Positions 20,571-30,660 of a DNA stretch of 64,000 nucleotides are shown piece by piece (position 1 is the first letter of the stretch; each line of letters opens with the position of its first letter). This DNA is from Phymatolithon calcareum. Its lineage: Eukaryota > Rhodophyta > Florideophyceae > Hapalidiales. The translations under genes and the position numbers were made by a program. The stretch is taken from positions 3,906,001 through 3,970,000 of the forward strand of contig OZ345353.1 in assembly GCA_977006965.1 (NCBI GenBank), written 5' to 3'. The notes under the pieces were generated by a model. The model saw nothing but the letters and a program-made list of their open reading frames with translations, was not told where the DNA came from and did not search any database.

Positions 20571-21330
20571 TCACTTCTTTGAGAAGGACTGGTCTTGTGT
20601 GAATCTCATTAGTGGAACAAGGAGATTGATCATCAATAGGAATGGAGTCCCCGTCTTGAGAGTTTTTTTCAGGAGCAGGCGAGCCAATTGGCTTGAATTA
20701 ATAGCCTTGTTTTTGGTACCCTGGACTTTAGCTGAAAAACCAGTATGCGAGAAGTCCTTGTCATGTGCGACCTCCCGAACTGTAGCGAGGTGGTTGTCAA
20801 TGCTGAAACCGATGGATTTCAGGAGAGTGCGAGATAGGAGCACCTCCGGCATGTGGTCTTTAAAGACGAAAAGCTCCGCATTCCTGAATCTTAGAGGGCT
20901 ATCGATAGTCCTTAGAGCTATAGAAATACAGGCCTTTTTCTCCGCTTTAGTTGTGACATTCGTCCGTAATAGAATCTACCAATGCCACACCCATTGTGAT
21001 CGAGCCACGAAGGGGAAGTATGTTGACATAAACACCAGCATCAGCACATTGTTCAAGATGCGCATCACAGAAGGCAGAATGGTCTGCACCTGCATCACAA
21101 TTGACAATGACGTCAGCGTAATATCCCAATTTCTCACGAAACTTGCCGTTTTCATTTGTCTCCTTCGCCAAATCTGTGCTGGTAAATTTTCTCAGCCTGA
21201 GCTTTTGCGGAAACTTTTCGTACAACTCTTTCAGAAGTCTTGCCTATTCCTCGGGGCTTGTCGCAGGACAGTCCTTGATATAATGCCTATCTGTACAGAG
21301 AGATACATGAATAAAAAGGGGATTCTCCTT
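20571..21330 (-). pseudogene. gypsy-2 zinc knuckle and aspartic protease
   Basis: Going down the minus strand: a zinc-knuckle-like CTDRHYIKDCP (about 21290-21260), then a retropepsin-like region. That region has VNCDAGADHSAF (the D-A-G-A-D active-site loop, near 21110) and the C-terminal EVLLSRTLLKSIGFSIDNHL (about 20850-20790), which matches the usual LxGxxLLKxxGF block. The protease would cut Gag-Pol. Stops separate the two halves. The whole region is missing from gypsy-1. Confidence 0.7.
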
Positions 21331-21468
21331 CGAAGGAGTGCATATGGGTTTTTCTTGAGCTCCTGGCGCACGAGGTTGTGCTTGAGATGCTATTGGAGGT
21401 CTCGATCTTGACACCGCAGGCCTTGATGCAGTAGACGCTTTACACGTTATACGACTTCCATTTTCATT

Positions 21469-22010
21469 TCATTCTCCTGAACTAGGAGCTGTCTTGGATC
21501 TGCCGCCATCATATGTAGTAAAAACAGAACGCACAGGTACGAATTCATCACATGCGATGGCCTCGGCTATCACATGTTTGCAAAATGCCAGCCAGTTTTT
21601 TCGTAGATCTCGCTTGCCCAGTGCTATGTCGTTTTCGATGCGTTCTCTCAAACATGCGAATGGATCATGTCAACAATGTGCTCAGTAGCTACCTTGGCAT
21701 TATTCTTTGTAAGATCGGCCCACTTGTTCAAGCGATGTAAAGTTTCATAGTCAGTGAAAAGTGAAAAGATTCTCGAACTGGGGTCAGACATATTCAAGTT
21801 CATTCGTACGTTCTTCTTGACATGCTTCTCAAATTACTCTAGACTCAAAGCTTCTAGAAGGACAGTGTCTTTGCTTTGGAGCCAATTCTTAAGCGCTTGT
21901 TCCGATAGACTGGTCACATCTGTGACGCCCTCGACCTTTCCAAATGAGATGAGCGAAACAAGCAAATCAGGATCAAACGAGGCCTTCAGCGTGGTGGGTT
22001 TAATGTTTGT
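21469..22010 (-). pseudogene. gypsy-2 Gag, main part
   Basis: Contains PTTLKASFDPDLL, LFTDYETLHRLNKWADL, EHIVDMI and, after a frameshift, NDIALGKRDLRKNWLAF. These match gypsy-1 gag along its whole length. An in-frame TAG lies in the middle (LSLE*FEKHV). The N-terminal part of the same gag is 1.6 kb away at 23590-23715. Confidence 0.8.
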
Positions 22011-22410
22011 GTAGATCGCGAAATTCTATCATTTGCCGAACTATCATTTGCATTAGTCCAAGGAATTCTCAAACCCTTCCATATTGCTTGTTGTGTAAGC
22101 TGTACGATAAAACACGATCCAGTGCGGGAGAAGAAGGAAACCTGAACCGGACCGAACGGCCCACGAGACACGAAACTGAAGATTTCCGGCGCGGGCGGGT
22201 AGCCCGCGCCGGTATTATTGACCACGACGAATGCTTTGACGAATGCGCGCATTTTGGCGGCTTCTCCGCCGAAATCGGTTGTCGCGATGAAGAACGCTGC
22301 CCCGCTGAAGACCAAGTCAAGAGTGCTGACCCCGAAACATTCCGCGAACCGACGCGAAATATCAGAAATCGTGCTACGTTCTGAATGTATGAAACCATCG
22401 ATATCATACC
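21986..22410 (-). CDS. Unidentified GC-rich open frame inside gypsy-2
   Basis: An open minus-strand frame of over 130 codons (first in-frame ATG at about 22313) in the DNA that splits gypsy-2 gag. It contains SDISRRFAECFGVSTLDLVF, DFGGEAAKMRAFV and EIFSFVSRGPFGPVQVSFF. Composition is balanced and unlike the neighbouring degenerate DNA, and CpG content is high. I do not recognise the protein. It might be part of the inserted element or a fortuitous frame; frames on the other strand are also open, which weakens the case. Confidence 0.3.
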
Positions 22411-22464
22411 CGGTGCAAGACTAGTTGTCGCCGACGCGGAAACCGGAACCCGCGCCGATAGTCC

Positions 22465-22800
22465 TCACCGAAGTTGTCCCCCCGAGCGAGGTTCCGGTTT
22501 TGGAGTCGCGCAAGATGTCCCCCCAGGTGGGTTTCCGTTGAAGGCCCCCCGAAGTTGTCCCCCCGAGCGAGCCTCCGTTGACGAACGCCACCCTCCAATT
22601 TGCCCCGCGAGCGAGAGCGAGGCCTCGTTGAAGAGCCTCCCGAAGTTGTCCCCCCGAAAGAGCACTCGTTGAAGAGCGCCTACCTGTAGCTGTCCCCCCG
22701 AGCGAGCTCTCGTTGAAAAGCACACCCCCTGATGTTAAGAGCCCACAGAAGTTGTCCCCCGAGAGGGCTTCCCTTTATTAGCCCCCCGGAAGTTATGCGA
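22465..22800. repeat. GC-rich variant tandem repeat (minisatellite)
   Basis: About seven imperfect units of 35-50 bases, each built around GAAGTTGTCCCCCCGAGCGAG and often followed by a CGTTGAAGAGC-like segment (examples near 22480, 22515, 22552, 22600, 22640, 22690, 22745). On the minus strand each unit has a run of five or six G. Unit length and sequence vary too much for simple slippage of an exact array. It lies in the insertion within gypsy-2 gag. Confidence 0.75.
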
Positions 22801-23580
22801 GCGTGCCGAGAAGACCTCCGACTGCGGAGGTTTGCCCTACTCGGCAATTTTTACTGCGAAGAAGAAGAACGTAGCAAGTGATGGATACTAGAGTTGGAGA
22901 TGATGGAGATGAGTGCAGCAATTGTGATTTGGGAACATAATTGTTACACAGGGTAGTTACTGAGACCCAAGCTGCTCTGTTGTTGGTGAATACCGGCGTT
23001 GAGGGCTTGTAAAATAAAAACATACAATTTCCCCTCCCTGTACGGTAAAACTCTTCCTTTTCCCCCGTTTCTCGCTACCATGAATACGTACTTTCATCTC
23101 AGTCTTGTATCAGGAGCTTTTCATGTGCGAACAATGCGTCCGCAAACAAGCAAGCACCAAACTCACCACCGTTCTCACTGTCTTACTTACCTTGAGCTCC
23201 TCACACACGGACTGCGAGTGAGCGAGCCTCGAGTTCTTATCTCATCATTGTTCCATTCTTTTCTGTTTCCTTGATGCCGCAAGATTTCCGGCTCGTGATG
23301 TATGCATTTTCCCTATCCTACTATGGGCCTTCCTATTTCCGTAAGATTTCTGGTCTCTCCATGTGGGTGCCCGCTTACCGATTCATACTATGTCTCTTGC
23401 AGCGTAAGCATAAAGTCTATGCTTAGTACTTAGGCGGCTCGCGCTGACCTCCAAGATTGAATCCCACCGATTGACACCCAATAAAAGCAACCACCTGCTT
23501 CCTACCTGAACCCCGCATTTCCGGTCAGCTGCATGGCACTGTTGGGACGACCGGTTCTACAGTTTGACGCACTTGAAATA
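22801..23580. other. Rest of the foreign insertion in gypsy-2 gag
   Basis: No gene recognised. The segment 22974-23042 is nearly identical to 54301-54370 (shared core TTGGTGAATACCGGCGTTG and the AATAAAA that follows), so it is part of a dispersed repeat. An AATAAA-like run lies near 23480. Confidence 0.45.
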
Positions 23581-23589
23581 ACGTCGCTA

Positions 23590-23715
23590 ACGTTCATCAA
23601 GTAACGCTCCCTTATTTCGCCCCAGCTTACGTAATTCCGGATGTGATAGTGGAGCGAACAGATGTTGGCCGGCCTGCTGCCCAGAGTTGACAGCCATTGT
23701 AAAGCTGGTGCTTTC
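23590..23715 (-). pseudogene. gypsy-2 Gag N-terminus
   Basis: On the minus strand, just inside the 5' LTR: MAVNSGQQAGQHLFAPLSH followed by PELRKLGRN. Gypsy-1 has TTGPQAGQHLFTPVSHPELRQLGQKN in the same place. The match ends near 23585, where foreign DNA begins. Confidence 0.75.
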
Positions 23716-23732
23716 CATTAGTAGTGATCATT
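23716..23732 (-). promoter_or_regulatory. gypsy-2 presumptive primer-binding site
   Basis: The minus strand reads ATGATCACTACTAATGG immediately after the 5' LTR. The core TGATCACTRCT is shared with gypsy-1 at the same position. Confidence 0.5.
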
Positions 23733-25348
23733 ATTGCTGTGGATAGCAGCAAGAGAACTTTCAGCTTCTGGAGTGAATCAACTCTTCCTATTTTAATAGT
23801 GCTGAAGAAACAATACCCTTTTCGAAGAACACCCTTTCTATGAGCAGCAAGGTCAGAGACGGTGCGGAGGTATGGAAATCTTCTCAGATTTGCCCATCTC
23901 AATCCTGCCATCACCTACCTCTTGAGATAATACACTGCGTGCAGACCACCGATGATGGCGTACACGCCTCTACAAAACAACTACCGCCGGTGCCCCGCAT
24001 GAATCGATACCCATTGGTTTGTCGCGGCGACGCATCCAGCGGCAGCGGAAAAGCGATCACGCGCGATGACATCCGGGTGTTGATCGGTATCGCTAATGAC
24101 TGTCTTGGAGCCGCAACTAGTGGCAGTCGAGGAGCAGCGCCGCGCGAAGGATCCCCGTGCCGAGCCAGGTCGTTCGACACTGTCTGGAGCCACAACAAGC
24201 GGCATTCGAGAAGCCGCCACGCGCTAAGACGCTCTCGCGACAACCTAGGTCGCCCGACAGCGCCGGGTGCCGCAGCCGGTGGCCGCCTGGAAGAAGCCTT
24301 ACGCGCGTCACGACCGGGCCAAGGACGCCTTCTGGACGCTTTCCATGCGACCCTCTCATCAGGTTGCGCCACGCGGCGCCGAGCTGCGACAGGCCGAGAC
24401 TCTGTGCGTCACATTCACAGGCGCGTACACCCGGCGGCCGTTGAAAACAAAGCTGCACGCAGCGCAGAGCCTAAAGCTTGCGCAACAGTCTTACCGGCGC
24501 GCACTGTCGCCAGCAACTGCTCTAGAGTCCGAGCCTCGCCGATCGAAATCTCTATATCAAGCAAGACGCTGAAGAATCCTTGACCTCCAGCACACGCATC
24601 GCAAGCTTGCAGACGAGTTCACACGGAGGCACACACTTCGGAACGTGACTGAACCGAGACGTGAACGGCGCGTAAGGCAGCAAACAGCGTGAGGAGCTTT
24701 TTGGTACACCGGCTGTCCTTTTCCCACAAAGGACTCGTGCGATATCTGATTTCTCGGCGGAGGATAGACAGGTAAGTTTTTCGAGTTGGCAGCCCGCGTT
24801 CTTTTGCTGACCACCCACCCACCCTTCTTAGTCTTTTGTAGTAGTAGTGAAGCTATCGCACTCCTACAACTACGGCAATCCGATTCTCCGGCAAGCGGTG
24901 CTTGCCCAGGAGGATGTTCCTAAGAGTTACTAGACGGTGTCCGGGAACTTTAGTAAGGAGAAGCGCGACACTGCTCGCCTTCTCTGTGGAGCTAGACCTT
25001 TGGACGCCGTGAAAGCAAAGTAGCCAAAATTTCTTTTTTATGTTTCGAATAAAACCGCAGATCTTTCTAAGTCTTTCAAGGCAGGCAGTCTCCAAGCCTA
25101 CCTCGCTGTCACAAGCTATCTTATATATTATTTTTTGGGACACAAACGGGTATCTAGTTACTTGCATGTCAATCTAAATCGGGTAATGCAAATTGGGGTG
25201 CACAGAAAGGCGCACCGAAGTCCTATTGGGATGAACACGGAATCCATAATACGTATCGGGTATCATTGCATATTCACAGCACACAATTATCGCGCTGCTT
25301 GCATACGCGAAATGCACTGATCTGGATACTTCCAGATCAGTTGCAACA
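23733..25348 (-). repeat. gypsy-2 5' LTR, split by a 1.3-kb element
   Basis: LTR parts lie at 23733-23813 and 25115-25348. They match the uninterrupted 3' LTR at 17784-18100, apart from scattered substitutions and small indels. Confidence 0.85.
23814..25114. mobile_element. 1.3-kb GC-rich element, copy E1
   Basis: Starts TACCCTTTTCG and ends CTCGCTGTCACAA. It interrupts the gypsy-2 5' LTR exactly at the point where the 3' LTR is continuous (17865/17866). A second copy is at 49262-50561. No terminal inverted repeats and no target duplication are seen when the empty site is compared. A 6-of-7 base-pair stem (GGCAGGC with GCCTACC) lies about 13 bases before the 3' end. Broken frames show a loose repeat of about 26 residues (LEPQ..A.E...RAK...). 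No known transposase or helicase motif seen. Confidence 0.75.
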
Positions 25349-26024
25349 CGCAGGCATTGGCCACTTTTTCTCAAAAGCTCTAAACCTCTGTGCCCCGGTG
25401 TAATCTGGATGAATACGAAAGAACACAAATTGTCCTAAATATGGTAGTTTCGCGAAAAAGGAGCGTGCGCGCATAAAGAGGCTTTGCATCATTTACTAAG
25501 CATCCCAAAATATCGAGACGTCGTCATAGATCCAAAAATGGCTTCTTCCCTCTCCGTCAGTCAGCATTGCATCCTTATCCTGTTGCCCGTTCCTGCTTAG
25601 CAAATCAAAGCTTGGCACACGTCCAGAGGTGCTGACAGTCACCTGCACAACTGCATTGGAGAGTGTGATAGCGAAGTCCTTACGCTCCGCTATAGCAATG
25701 TGCAAACTGTCTGTATTGTTACATACGACATTCATGTGAATCGAACTGAGTCCTGTAGCAAGTTTCTTTAAAGTGATTAAAACTCTGCTCGTCGTGATCT
25801 GTTCTCCCGTTAGGAATAGCGAGTCTTCAGGAAGAGTATGTGTGAATTCTTTTCATAGCTCCACCACATATGGAGTCTTCGATAATACTCCATTTCCCCC
25901 GCAGCGAGAGCGGAACGTGATTCAAGCCTGATCGATACATTTCAATTCAGTCGAGGTCTGGGCTCCTCCGAAAAAGACGTATCATTACTCCATCACGAAG
26001 CGTTCTGCAGCTCGGCCGTAGCGG
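25349..26024. other. No gene seen
   Basis: About 680 bases between gypsy-2 and unit X2. The only open frame of note (25496-25735, minus strand) has no recognisable motif. Nothing else found. Confidence 0.4.
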
Positions 26025-27505
26025 AGTGCTGACAGAACTGATGCATATCATCATACCACAGGGGCCTCGAGGTAATTTTAGTAATTGCCTCTTGTCTCTT
26101 CTTAATGAATGCTTTCAAGACAAACAAATCGTGTATTGTCACATGAGACGCTCTGACTGCTATTAGTTATTTGGAATTGCGTATCACGATGATCAACTTT
26201 CCGAAGGCTGTTTCCGACCAAGAATCCACTCCAAAATCAATTAAATGACGACTTCAGTTTGACTTCCTCAATGATCATCTCTACCAATATTTTGCCGTCT
26301 ATTTTCGTTTCGCTTTGCCTACCATACCTTCGTCAGCACTCTGCAATATTTGTCTGATATGCATTGCAACACTGGGTGAGAGTGCTTTTTCGCTGAAATG
26401 GGAAGTACAATTTTCGAATGACGATCAAGATCCAGCTCGCCTGAAATGTTTCATGCAGCTTGTACAACGTGATACACTTGGATACAAGGAGGAAATGCAG
26501 TCTAATGCAGTAATATAAAAACGAGAACCATCGCCCACATGAACACGTTTCTATGCTGCGGCAAAGTCACTGTAATCCCACTCTCTCTCCCATTTTTCCT
26601 AGTTTTTACTACTGTTGTGCTAAGTACATTCTATGTGCGCGATCTCGTGCGCCCATTGGGGAACCAGCAAATCTTGAAATCCAAACGCTACGCAGAACTA
26701 CAGCAATTAGTAGAATACATTCTTGCCGATGACAGTGTCGTGAACTTTTTTCTATACTAGCTGTAAAGTGATGGAGTTGAACCGAGAATCGCTGAAACAA
26801 GTTTTTCTATCTCCATCATAAGTTGTCACATTTTTCGATCTGCCACAAACTGGCCAATTTTCAGCATAATGCGTAACTCTTCATTTTATTGAGGTGCCTG
26901 GTGCACCCCTTGACGGAGTAAGTTGGCAGCCTTCTTTTCTGGAGGGTTTCTAGCTGCGTTAAAGTGACATAGTCAGCAAAACTCCAAAACCTACCTCTGG
27001 TCTCACAGAAGAGATCTCGAGGGGGAAAATCATATCGCTTCTATTACCACGCAGAGTATACCGCCACTTGGCAAGCGACGGTACGTACATGGGAGTTTGC
27101 GACGTCCCGAGTCGTTTCTGTGCCAAAGCGCAATGGGCGAGTGTAACGGCTTCCCTGGTCCCAATTTTCAGCAGTGAGTGTCACTCTGCATTCAATGTGC
27201 TTCGCACAGTTAAACAAATGTAATATGCTAAAGGCTACCGGGCTGTTCAGCACAATGAAATACGGTTGACACTAAATCATGAATTTGATTCGCGCAAGGT
27301 GCATACAGCAGCTGCAGATCAATCCCGGCTGCACACAATCACTAAGAAGAGGAATGCCTCTCAATTGAACGATACTAAACCCTACCCTATATTTCACAGT
27401 ATCTCTTACAAATCAGATACAAGAGTATTAGTTGAGACTGATTTAATACTCCTGTGTTCAAGCACATATAATCAGGCGACATCGGGCAAAAAAGGAATTA
27501 GCCGG

Positions 27506-27770
27506 TGTAATCACTGGGAGTGATAAGATAAAGAATGGGTTTATCTTGAAAAGGGGTGATCTCTCTCCGATGAGAAGATGAGATGAGATGCTCCAGTCTA
27601 ATGTGCGATTTAGGATCGCTGCTTATATAGAGCACGGGCGAGAAATGCACACCCTGTACAAAAAGGGGGAGCACTAACAGACACTACTCTAACAATCCCA
27701 ATTGGTTGGTATGTTCTCCCTGAGAGTGTAAGTGTCCCTCCTTACGCTCGTGCAGCATTGCGTGTCTACA
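27506..27770 (+). mobile_element. Candidate solo LTR upstream of the X2 gene
   Basis: A 265-base segment absent from X1, X3 and X4. It starts TGTAATCACTGG and ends TGTCTACA, so it has TG...CA termini, and is flanked by CCGG at 27502-27505 and 27771-27774. It contains a TATA-like GCTTATATAGAGC near 27620. No matching second LTR or internal region is present in the window. Its right end lies 17 bases before the ATG of the X2 gene, so any promoter or start site in it could drive that gene. Confidence 0.6.
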
Positions 27771-27787
27771 CCGGGAGTTGGCTCGTG

Positions 27788-29317
27788 ATGGAGAGGTCTA
27801 GCGACTTTTGGCTACAAGCTATATCGGTGGTTGCATCCGTGACAGCCGCAATGAGCACCATCGTCGCATCGCGGCTGACAAAACGCTTCCCCCTGTCCTC
27901 TCATGCGTCAACACCACGATGGAATTATACAGTGGTTCCCCTCGTGCTCTACCTAGCCGTGTTCGTGTGCCTTCTCGTATACGCAATGTTTTCGGTAAGA
28001 ACCAGAAACTTCAGTGGAACACTCGCATTCATGGCCGCACCCTCTGTTCCTCTTCATGGCTTTCTGTGGGCGCTAATTCCACAAACACAACACGCACAAG
28101 ACGCACCTTCCTCCGACAGCTATGTGATGCAGTGTTTCCGCCGCAAACCAGCTTTTCTCCTTGTGCTTACTTGGATACCTCTCATTCTGGGAGCGATTCT
28201 AGCAGGTTTAAACAAGGCTTGGCAGGCGCTTGCAGTGCAGATCGTTATTGCTTTCGCCTTCTTGGCCACAGGAAGTACTCCAGAAATTTCGGTGCAAGCG
28301 CGTGAAAGTTCTTTCGGGACAGCAGCGCGCTACATAACAGTCCCCGTACCTTCGCGTCGCAATGAAACAGATGCCTATATTATCGACTTGCAGCGGGAGC
28401 AGATTCTGGAGCCTTTTCGTCTGGACATGGGCGGTAACCCGGCTTACCTGCAGGTGAGCGTTGCCAAGATGGGTCGACTGAGGCCATTTCAGGACGATGA
28501 GAACACGAGCGAGGCTCCAATCTTCGCTTATCTCGATTCCATTGTTCAAAAGCTACCCAAAGATCGTCTTGTGGAAATGACGGGTCGATTGTGGAGAACT
28601 TTGGAGGCACACAAAAATGGACTTAGTTAGCCTGCTATGGATATTTTCCTACTGTATGGACTGGTTTCAGGAATGGCCTTCATCGCATACCGCCCTATTG
28701 ATTTTGCTGCTGAAAACTGGAAGGTGTTCAACATGCTCAACTACTTCTTTTGCGGTAAAGACCGAACGAGTGAACGATCGGAGTTTGCTGAGGCAGCGAA
28801 CAATGTTTGGGACGCATGGAGAGCGGCTGGAGAGTGGCTACTTAGAAGTGAGCACAGGTCTACAGCTTCGATGCGCGGATCCATTGGCGTCGATCTTGAC
28901 GTTCCCCTTGCTGAGGATATCTTAAAGCGACGCTCCGAGGGTAATCAAGGTATGGAAATCAAGGTGATAGCCCTGGGTTCCGTCGTCCATTTTGTTCGGC
29001 ATGTGTTTGCGCACAAACATGACCTTGCGGAAGCGGTAGTGAAGAGCATCCCTTACTACCACAACCGAATTGCAATGGAGGTCTGCAAAGGATGGAGCAA
29101 TATTCCGCTGGTTTGCCGAGGAATCATTCAAAGTGTGAAGCGCAACGGCCTGATCATGGGAAATGTGAGCGGACATGAGTGGGCTTCATCGGGTGGTGCC
29201 TTAAGATGGGGCCCAGTCGGGTACGCTCTTCTAGATCAGGCATATGCTCGAAACTCTGCGCTAGCCTATGTTGCACAGCTAGGTATTATCATGGTCAAGG
29301 CGATTTTGGAAAACTAG
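27788..29317 (+). pseudogene. X2 multi-pass membrane protein, one in-frame TAG
   Basis: Same length and frame as the intact X4 gene, with an ATG in the same place. One in-frame TAG (28628-28630) replaces the GAG codon of X4 after residue 280 or so. The frame is otherwise open to TAG at 29315-29317. The N-terminal part has five predicted membrane segments (residues about 10-30, 48-70, 77-98, 122-142, 145-163). A sixth lies just after the nonsense codon (DIFLLYGLVSGMAFIAY). There is an in-frame ATG nine bases beyond the TAG. Either the gene is a recent pseudogene or two shorter proteins are made. The function is unknown. It sits head to head with a solo LTR at its 5' end. Confidence 0.7.
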
Positions 29318-29573
29318 CTTAAACTTCCTCGCCGTCGACCAAGATCATTTAAGCCGAAACAATCCACCATCCTGAATTCCGAAGAACAAGCCGATATACT
29401 ATCAACGATTATTAATTTCAGAAGTAAGCTAGAAACGAAATTGTCTTGGTGCTATATTTGGAGCCAATCGCAATGAAAAACATATTTTCTTGCACTGCTG
29501 TCTAAGCCATTGCACATAGGGACGCTCCATCCGATCCAATTGCTCACAAGTAGCCATTGGGGGACCAGGATTT

Positions 29574-30480
29574 TCACAATATGATTCGCGTTATCACGGC
29601 AGCAAACATATTGAGAATATAGCTTTTTCTCATCGACGCGACACGGCTACCGAGCGATCTATCATGCACAGCTCCGATTTCTTTGATAATGCGCCTTGTT
29701 CGGAAAATCGTGGCAACGCGATTGGACGAAAATGTTTCATGGAATGAATCCTTGACCTCGCCTGCAAGGTGTAGCAAACACAAGAGGACGGAGAAGCATC
29801 TGTTTTGCCATTCCTCTACTTCTGAGAGCTTTGAGATTGTTCCCAGATCAGCTTCGCTCTTCACCATAGCCCATACACCTGCATGATTTGCTCGATCTCA
29901 CGCATTCTGTGCACGTCCTTGTGTTGAGGAAGGGGTGCGATATGTTTTGTAGCGGAGGTTAAAGTTTGCTGACGTCCGTCGGGATCACCACCAGTAAGAC
30001 ACATATGGAGCGCAGAGCAATATTGGCGGCTATTCTCACTCACCCGTCTGGATACAACGTCCTCATCCTCAAAGATGAAAACAACCCTTCTCCACTGTAA
30101 GTTAGACAGATCAGTCATAATCCGTGTCGTCTCTGCCTCGCCCAGAGAAGGTTCGTAATAAACAACCTGTCCAACGAGAAAGAAAATCGCAACTTCCTCG
30201 CATCCAGATGCATTCAGGATCGTGGCCGATTCGTTGCCACAGGTTGAACTTAGATGCAATGTAACACGCGTCTGCGTCAGAATTCGCATTGAAGCACAAA
30301 GTCCCGCAGGCTCGGAGCAAGGAAGAAGCTCATACCTCTAGTGGCTGCCACGTTAATCTCGGACCAATTTGTGACAGCAAATGAGCACTCGGCCTGGAAC
30401 CGCTCATTGGTATTCACGATTAAGCGCAAATGATTCTCTTCCACTTTTGACACCGTTTATACCTATTTAAAAAGCTATAC
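29574..30480 (-). CDS. Conserved antisense ORF pair Y (unit X2)
   Basis: Two minus-strand frames converge on the X2 gene: 30289-29861 (about 142 codons, CEEVAIFFLVGQVVYYEPS, DLSNLQWRRVVFIFEDED) and 29867-29574 (97 codons, KSEADLGTISKLSEVEEWQN, HLAGEVKDSFHETF). Further upstream (30480-30320) a conserved stretch reads NTNERFQAECSFAVTNW and NVAATRGMS. All three are conserved in X4 with many substitutions but few frame changes, which suggests a real multi-exon gene. Candidate splice sites are a CTGACGCAG acceptor near 30254 and an ATGCAG acceptor near 29880. I could not build one consistent model. Function unknown; a nucleotide-binding or death-domain-like role cannot be supported from sequence. 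Confidence 0.4.
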
Positions 30481-30660
30481 GCTTGTCTTTTCCGTCGCAT
30501 CCATCAATGGTGAAGAAATTCCTATCCAGATAGACCGATCTGAAATTGTTTGGCAATTTAAGAAATCCACTGGACCCAATTTGAAGATATTTCTTCTTCT
30601 CAGAGTGATCTAGGAGACGTCGGTAGAATATTTTAGATCTAACATGACACATCTGAGGAA

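Larger units (their letters stand above)
17784..25348 (-). mobile_element. Ty3/gypsy chromovirus element (gypsy-2), multiply interrupted
   Basis: Minus-strand relative of gypsy-1. The 3' LTR is at 17784-18100. The 5' LTR is at 23733-25348, split by a 1301-base element. Flanks are AGCAG (17779-17783) and CGCAG (25349-25353), a 5-base target duplication with one mismatch. Order along the minus strand: gag N-terminus (23715-23590), foreign DNA (about 23580-22015), rest of gag (22010-21469), zinc knuckle and protease (21330-20560), start of reverse transcriptase (20560-20210), foreign DNA with hAT remnant (20200-19260), rest of reverse transcriptase (19250-18360), chromodomain (18300-18110). RNase H and integrase are absent. 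Frequent stops and greater LTR divergence make it older than gypsy-1. Confidence 0.85.
26025..30660 (+). repeat. Unit X, copy X2
   Basis: A segmental repeat shared with X4 (53517-63094 minus its insertions) and, in part, with X1 and X3. It comprises an upstream region (26025-27495), a membrane-protein gene (27788-29317) and a convergent antisense region (29574-about 30480). X2 and X4 can be aligned nearly throughout. The pair ends at 30526/63094 only because a gypsy element interrupts X4 there. The only insertion seen in X2 is a solo LTR at 27506-27770. Confidence 0.8.

Noticed and set aside
23840-24583. A 247-codon plus-strand frame in E1 as a gene
   Set aside because: E2 does not keep this frame. 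GC-rich DNA gives long open frames on several strands here, and the conserved segments switch frame.
23814-25114. The 1.3-kb element as a Helitron
   Set aside because: No TC start or CTRR end on either strand, and the insertions are not between A and T. A weak hairpin near the end is not enough.
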